This document shows, one piece after another, positions 60,325 to 64,000 of a stretch of 64,000 nt of DNA. The translations under genes and the position numbers were made by a program. Below the pieces are notes generated by a model. It worked only from the letters and a program-made list of their open reading frames with translations. It made no database searches and was not told the DNA's origin. The stretch's first letter is position 1. Each line of letters opens with the position of its first letter. Source of the DNA: Labilithrix sp. (lineage in GTDB: Bacteria > Myxococcota_A > Polyangia > Polyangiales > Polyangiaceae). The DNA is taken from positions 62,001 through 126,000 of the forward strand of contig JAHBWC010000002.1 in the NCBI GenBank assembly GCA_019637225.1. Direction: 5' to 3'.

Positions 60325-62517
60325 ATGGCGGCGTCCGAAGACTCACCCGCGATCGATCTCGCCCCGCGTGTCGCCGAAGAGCTTCGCCTCGCTCCCGCCG
60401 CCGTTCGCGCCGTCATCCAGCTCCTCTCCGGCGGCGCCACGGTGCCGTTCATCGCGCGGTATCGGAAGGAGCAGACGCAGGGCCTCGACGAGGTCGCGAT
60501 CCGCGCGATCGAGGAGAAGCGCGAGCAGCTCGGCGCCCTCGAGGAACGACGGAGCGCGGTCCTCGGCTCGATCGAGGCGCAAGGAAAGCTATCGCCCGAG
60601 CTCCGCGCGGCGATCGAGCGGTGCCGCACGCGCGCCGAGCTCGAGGATCTCTACCTGCCGTATCGGCCGAAGCGAAAGACGCGCGCCGGCACCGCGCGCG
60701 AGCGTGGCCTCGCGCCCCTCGCCGAGCGCATCCTCGCGCAGCCGCCCTCGGGCAACCCTGCGTCCGAAGCAACCCGCTACGTCGACGCGAAGAGAGAGGT
60801 CCCCGACGTCGCGGCGGCGCTCGCCGGCGCGCGCGACATCGTCGCGGAGATCGTCGCCGAACGAAGCGACACGCGCGCGCTCGTGCGATCTCGCTTCGAG
60901 CGTGAAGGCCTCGTCGAGTCGGTCGCCGTCAAATCGAAGGTCAAGGCGCAGGTCGCGGCGAAGCAACCGACGAAGTTCGAGGCCTACTACGACTACTCGG
61001 AGCGCGCGAAGACGATCCCGTCGCATCGCTGGCTCGCGATCGTCCGGGGCGAAACCGAGGGCGTGCTCCGCGCGAAGGTCCGCGTGGACGACGACGCGCT
61101 CGCGCGCGAGCTCTCCTCGCGTGTTGGCGTGCGCCGGAGCTCTCCCTTCGCCGGCGAGCTGGAGGAGGCGGTCCACGACTCGATGAAGCGGCTGCTCCTG
61201 CCGTCGATCGAGGGCGACGTCCGCGACGACCTCAAGAGCCGCTCGGACGTGGCGGCCGTGGGCGTCTTCGCAGAGAACCTCGGCAAGCTGCTGCTCGCTG
61301 CGCCGCTCGGACGCCGCGTCGTCCTCGGGATCGATCCGGGGCAGCGGACAGGCTGCAAGTGCGTCGTCGTCGACGACACCGGCAAGCTGCAGACACACAC
61401 GCTCATCAACCTCGTGACCGGCGATAGCGCACGCGAGCACGCGAAGCGCACCATCCTCGATCTCGTGAAGAAGCACGCGCCGTTCGCGATCGCCGTCGGC
61501 AACGGCACGCACGGCCGCGAGACCGAGGACTTCTGCCGCCAGGTCCTCCGCGACGCCGCGCTCGGCGACAGCGTGGTGGTGGTCCTCGTCAGCGAGTCCG
61601 GCGCGAGCGTCTACTCGGCGAGCGACGTCGCTCGCGAGGAGCTGCCCGACGTCGACCTCACGGTGCGCGGCGCGGTCTCGATCGCGCGACGCTTGCAGGA
61701 TCCTCTCGCCGAGCTCGTGAAGATCGATCCCAAGGCGATCGGCGTCGGGCAGTACCAGCACGACGTCGATCAGACGCTGCTCGCGCGCAAGCTCGACGAG
61801 GTCATCGAGAGCTGCGTGAACGCCGTCGGCGTGGAGCTCAACACCGCGAGCGCGCTCCTCCTTGCTCATGTCGCCGGCATCGGCGCGTCCCTCGCGAAGA
61901 AGATCGTCGCCCACCGGCAGAAGAAGGGCGCCTTCCGTTCGCGAAAGGAGCTGCTCGAGGTCTCCGGCCTCGGCCCGAAAGCGTTCGAGCAGGCCGCGGG
62001 CTTCGTGCGCGTCCGCGACGCCAAGAACCCGCTCGACGGGAGCGCGGTGCACCCCGAACGTTATGGCCTCGTCGAGCGCATCGCGAAGGACGCCGGCGTC
62101 GCGCCGGGCGCCCTCGTCGGCAACGACGCGCTCCTCGCGAAGATCCCGTGGGCTTCGTACGCGAGCGCTGACGTCGGGCTCCCCACGCTCGAGGACATCC
62201 GGAGAGAGCTGGCCAAGCCGGGGCGCGATCCCCGCAGCGCCTTCGAGCCTCCGAAGTTCCGCGACGACGTCCGCGCGATCGAGGACGTCAAACCGGGCAT
62301 GCTCCTCGACGGGATCGTGACGAACGTGACCGCGTTCGGCGCCTTCGTCGATCTCGGCGTGAAACAAGACGGCCTCGTCCACGTCTCGGAGCTCGCCGAT
62401 CGCTTCGTCAAGGATCCCCACGAGGTCGCGCACGTCGGCGACCGCGTGAAGGTGAAGGTCCTCGCCGTCGACCTCGCGCGAAAGCGGATCTCGCTCTCAC
62501 GCCGATCGGTGCAGTGA
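60325..62517 (+). CDS. tex: Tex-family RNA-binding transcription protein
   Basis: This is a 730-residue cytoplasmic protein, close to the usual 720-780. An N-terminal Tex/Spt6-like helical part (TVPFIARYRKEQTQGLDEVAIRAIEEK, LEDLYLPYRPKRKTRA) is followed by a YqgF/RNase H-like domain (VVLGIDPGQRTGCKCVVV, FAIAVGNGTHGRETEDF). A helix-hairpin-helix part (LLLAHVAGIGASLAKKIVAHR, SGLGPKAFEQAAGF) and a C-terminal S1 RNA-binding domain (GMLLDGIVTNVTAFGAFVDLGVKQDGLVHVSELAD) complete it. Tex proteins associate with RNA polymerase and affect gene expression under stress. The start at 60325 has AGAAGG before it; ATG 60307 is an alternative. Confidence 0.96.
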   Translation: MAASEDSPAIDLAPRVAEELRLAPAAVRAVIQLLSGGATVPFIARYRKEQTQGLDEVAIRAIEEKREQLGALEERRSAVLGSIEAQGKLSPELRAAIERCRTRAELEDLYLPYRPKRKTRAGTARERGLAPLAERILAQPPSGNPASEATRYVDAKREVPDVAAALAGARDIVAEIVAERSDTRALVRSRFEREGLVESVAVKSKVKAQVAAKQPTKFEAYYDYSERAKTIPSHRWLAIVRGETEGVLRAKVRVDDDALARELSSRVGVRRSSPFAGELEEAVHDSMKRLLLPSIEGDVRDDLKSRSDVAAVGVFAENLGKLLLAAPLGRRVVLGIDPGQRTGCKCVVVDDTGKLQTHTLINLVTGDSAREHAKRTILDLVKKHAPFAIAVGNGTHGRETEDFCRQVLRDAALGDSVVVVLVSESGASVYSASDVAREELPDVDLTVRGAVSIARRLQDPLAELVKIDPKAIGVGQYQHDVDQTLLARKLDEVIESCVNAVGVELNTASALLLAHVAGIGASLAKKIVAHRQKKGAFRSRKELLEVSGLGPKAFEQAAGFVRVRDAKNPLDGSAVHPERYGLVERIAKDAGVAPGALVGNDALLAKIPWASYASADVGLPTLEDIRRELAKPGRDPRSAFEPPKFRDDVRAIEDVKPGMLLDGIVTNVTAFGAFVDLGVKQDGLVHVSELADRFVKDPHEVAHVGDRVKVKVLAVDLARKRISLSRRSVQ

Positions 62518-62625
62518 ACCGGCTCTTCCGCCGACACCGTGCCGTTGAGCCCTGCTGGTCCAGTCCCTGGAGCGGGTCGCACAGCCGAGCATGATCCGCT
62601 TCGACCGCGTTGCTAGACGAGTGGC

Positions 62626-63714
62626 ATGGGCACGGAGAGCGAGAAGCCGGAGAGAGAGCTCACGGACCAAAGCCTTGCCGGCGAGAGGCACGCCGCAGAT
62701 CGCGTGCTCGAGCATCATAGGAGGCAGGTAGAGGCCAAGGTCGACTCCGATCTGGCCAGAGCGCGCGTCGCCAATGAAGAAGTGCGATATCGCTCCCGAT
62801 CGCAGACGGATGCCGAGGTCACGCGCACGCTCCCGCCGCATGACCGCGCTCAGCTAGAAGCGGAACGTCGGCTCCACGACGAGGCGTTGGAACACGAGCG
62901 AGCGGTTGCCGACGCGAAGCTCAAGGCCGAGCGATCGGCACGGAGGCGCGCAATTGCCGAGCTTCTGTCCGCCGAGCGTGATCAAACGAACGAGGACCTT
63001 CGGGTCGAACGCGAGCGCGCCGATGAGCAGGTCGATGCCCGAGACGACGCCTTGGCCTCGATCAGTCACGAGCTTCGCAATCTCATCGGCATCGTCAGCA
63101 TGAGTGCGGAGACGATGTTGCGACGCACGAGAATCGAGACATGCAATCGCGAGCTCGATGATGTCGATGCGCGACGCATCTCTCGGTCGTCACAGCGGAT
63201 GCTGCGCTTGGTGACCGACCTGCTCGATGTCGCACGCATCGGCTACGGTCGGCTCTCCATCGACAAGAAGCCCAGCAATGTAGATCTGCTTCTCGAGGAC
63301 ATTCGCGAGGCTTTCACTCCCGTGGCACATGCAAAGAGCATCTCGCTCGACGTGAACAGCAAAGTTGGGCCCGCGACCGTCTGGCTCGACAGCGACAGGA
63401 TATATCAAGTCCTCGCAAACCTCGTCGCCAACGCCATCAAGTTCACGCTGGCCGGTGGACATGTCGAGGTAGAGGCACACCGCGACGACGACGAGCTCCG
63501 GTTTTCGGTGCGAGACACCGGGCCCGGAATCGCGGAGAGCGATCGGAGCGCAATCTTTGACCGGTTCTACCAGCTGCCGAATCAGAGGAGCGGCGGACAT
63601 GGTCTGGGTCTCTACATCTGCCGCGCCGTCGTTGATGCGCACGACGGACGCATATGGGTTGATGGCGTCGTGGGGCGCGGCAGCGTCTTCCACGTGGCGT
63701 TGCCCGTCGCGTGA
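62626..63714 (+). CDS. Soluble coiled-coil histidine kinase
   Basis: This is a 362-residue cytoplasmic kinase. The first 140 residues are a charged coiled coil (many Glu/Arg/Ala heptads) without membrane segments or a sensor fold. HisKA has ASISHELRNLIGI with His148. HATPase_c follows with NLVANAIKFTLAGG, RDTGPGIAESD and GGHGLGLYICRAVVDAHDGRIWV. No receiver is fused and no regulator gene lies beside it, so its partner is elsewhere. The gene has more AT-rich codons than its neighbours, which may reflect a different origin. Confidence 0.92.
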   Translation: MGTESEKPERELTDQSLAGERHAADRVLEHHRRQVEAKVDSDLARARVANEEVRYRSRSQTDAEVTRTLPPHDRAQLEAERRLHDEALEHERAVADAKLKAERSARRRAIAELLSAERDQTNEDLRVERERADEQVDARDDALASISHELRNLIGIVSMSAETMLRRTRIETCNRELDDVDARRISRSSQRMLRLVTDLLDVARIGYGRLSIDKKPSNVDLLLEDIREAFTPVAHAKSISLDVNSKVGPATVWLDSDRIYQVLANLVANAIKFTLAGGHVEVEAHRDDDELRFSVRDTGPGIAESDRSAIFDRFYQLPNQRSGGHGLGLYICRAVVDAHDGRIWVDGVVGRGSVFHVALPVA

Positions 63715-63906
63715 CTGGCACGCATCGGGTCAGCAGGATCGCTTCGCTGCCACGTGACGACGGAGGGCGGCTGACGCCCGCGAGCCGGCTCGCTACGGGA
63801 AGCCGACCGAGGAGACCCGGAAGTAGTCGAGCGCCAGCCGCGTTCGACTCCGCGGGCGCACAGCGCTGGAGGGGTGGGCGGAGGCCGCCTGCTAGACTCG
63901 TGCGCG

Positions 63907-64000
63907 ATGTCCGGTCGCGAGCACGCAGCCACGGAGCCACCGTTCATCAGGAGCATCGTTCTCGTACGCGAGCGCATCGAGCAGCCGGACGAGTACGCAA
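63907..64000 (+). CDS. AAA/ABC-type ATPase, N-terminal part
   Basis: The frame from ATG 63907 is open to the end of the window (31 codons). FIRSIVLVRERIEQPDEYA resembles the start of a family of single-domain ATPases whose next segment holds the Walker A motif (VGENGSGKST). Only the pre-Walker region is visible here, so this is an inference from the opening block. Confidence 0.5.
   Translation, partial: MSGREHAATEPPFIRSIVLVRERIEQPDEYA

Noticed and set aside
1..64000. rRNA or tRNA genes, prophage, insertion sequences, NRPS/PKS cluster
   Set aside because: No conserved RNA stretch, transposase, phage structural gene or carrier/condensation domain was seen on either strand. The reading was by eye, so a small RNA could be missed.

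Overview
The window is about 70% GC. It is densely coded on both strands and rich in secreted lipoproteins whose mature ends carry Ser/Gly/Asp-Ala linkers. It also holds many two-component proteins, RCC1 and TolB-type propellers, a GH44 endoglucanase-like lipoprotein and one protein with a MYXO-CTERM-like C-terminus. Together these point to a myxobacterium of the Polyangiales type (Labilithrix/Sandaracinus/Polyangium-like). This is inferred from gene style; no rRNA or tRNA gene was found to fix the taxon. About 52 genes can be supported, including two cut by the window edges and one broken gene. Open frames in the other phases are long everywhere because of the GC content and were left out.

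Layout. 1-7145: end of an ATP-grasp enzyme, a coupled GH44 lipoprotein/acyltransferase-3 pair, a VanW protein behind a structured leader, a small protein with an isolated IF2_N-type domain and basic tail, and a 501-residue protein of unknown function. 7170-17455: a large thioester-containing alpha-2-macroglobulin lipoprotein, a lipoprotein, and penicillin-binding protein 1C; the outer two form the known YfhM-PbpC type pair. 17549-21621: a tandem GYF-like protein, a phosphoribosyltransferase/hydrolase fusion, an M50 protease with CBS domains, and an HU-like protein behind a strong leader hairpin. 21812-28427: a propeller membrane protein, then a tight four-gene operon of a receiver-EAL phosphodiesterase, two receiver-histidine kinases and a single-domain receiver. 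28548-36660: lipoproteins, a Cys-rich repeat protein, an orphan beta-class DNA methyltransferase, a LamG lipoprotein and a VWA lipoprotein. 36738-40066: an orphan serine recombinase, a membrane zinc-protease-like protein, a lipoprotein and a DUF1697 protein. 40350-43477: a LuxR-type mini-protein, a receiver/HTH regulator and a multi-spanning kinase-like protein. 43592-50621: a MYXO-CTERM-like protein, an O-methyltransferase, a hipBA remnant, an acyl-CoA synthetase/crotonase operon with a divergent AraC regulator, and a regulator with two LuxR helix-turn-helix domains. 50719-60108: lipoproteins of mostly unknown role plus an ArsR-SRPBCC operon and an RCC1-repeat protein. 60325-64000: Tex, a soluble coiled-coil histidine kinase and the start of an ATPase.

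Strongest leads. (1) The 40350-43477 operon, where the membrane kinase appears to carry serine where NarX-type kinases have the phosphoacceptor histidine. (2) A recurring promoter design in which a -10 hexamer ends 7-8 bases before the start codon, predicting leaderless mRNAs for the recombinase, the LuxR mini-protein and the ArsR gene; in the last, a perfect palindrome lies between -35 and -10. (3) A nested stem in the vanW leader that includes the start codon. (4) The four-gene phosphorelay/c-di-GMP operon with no membrane segment and no DNA-binding output. Nothing here resembles a large secondary-metabolite cluster, prophage, CRISPR locus or known defence island.
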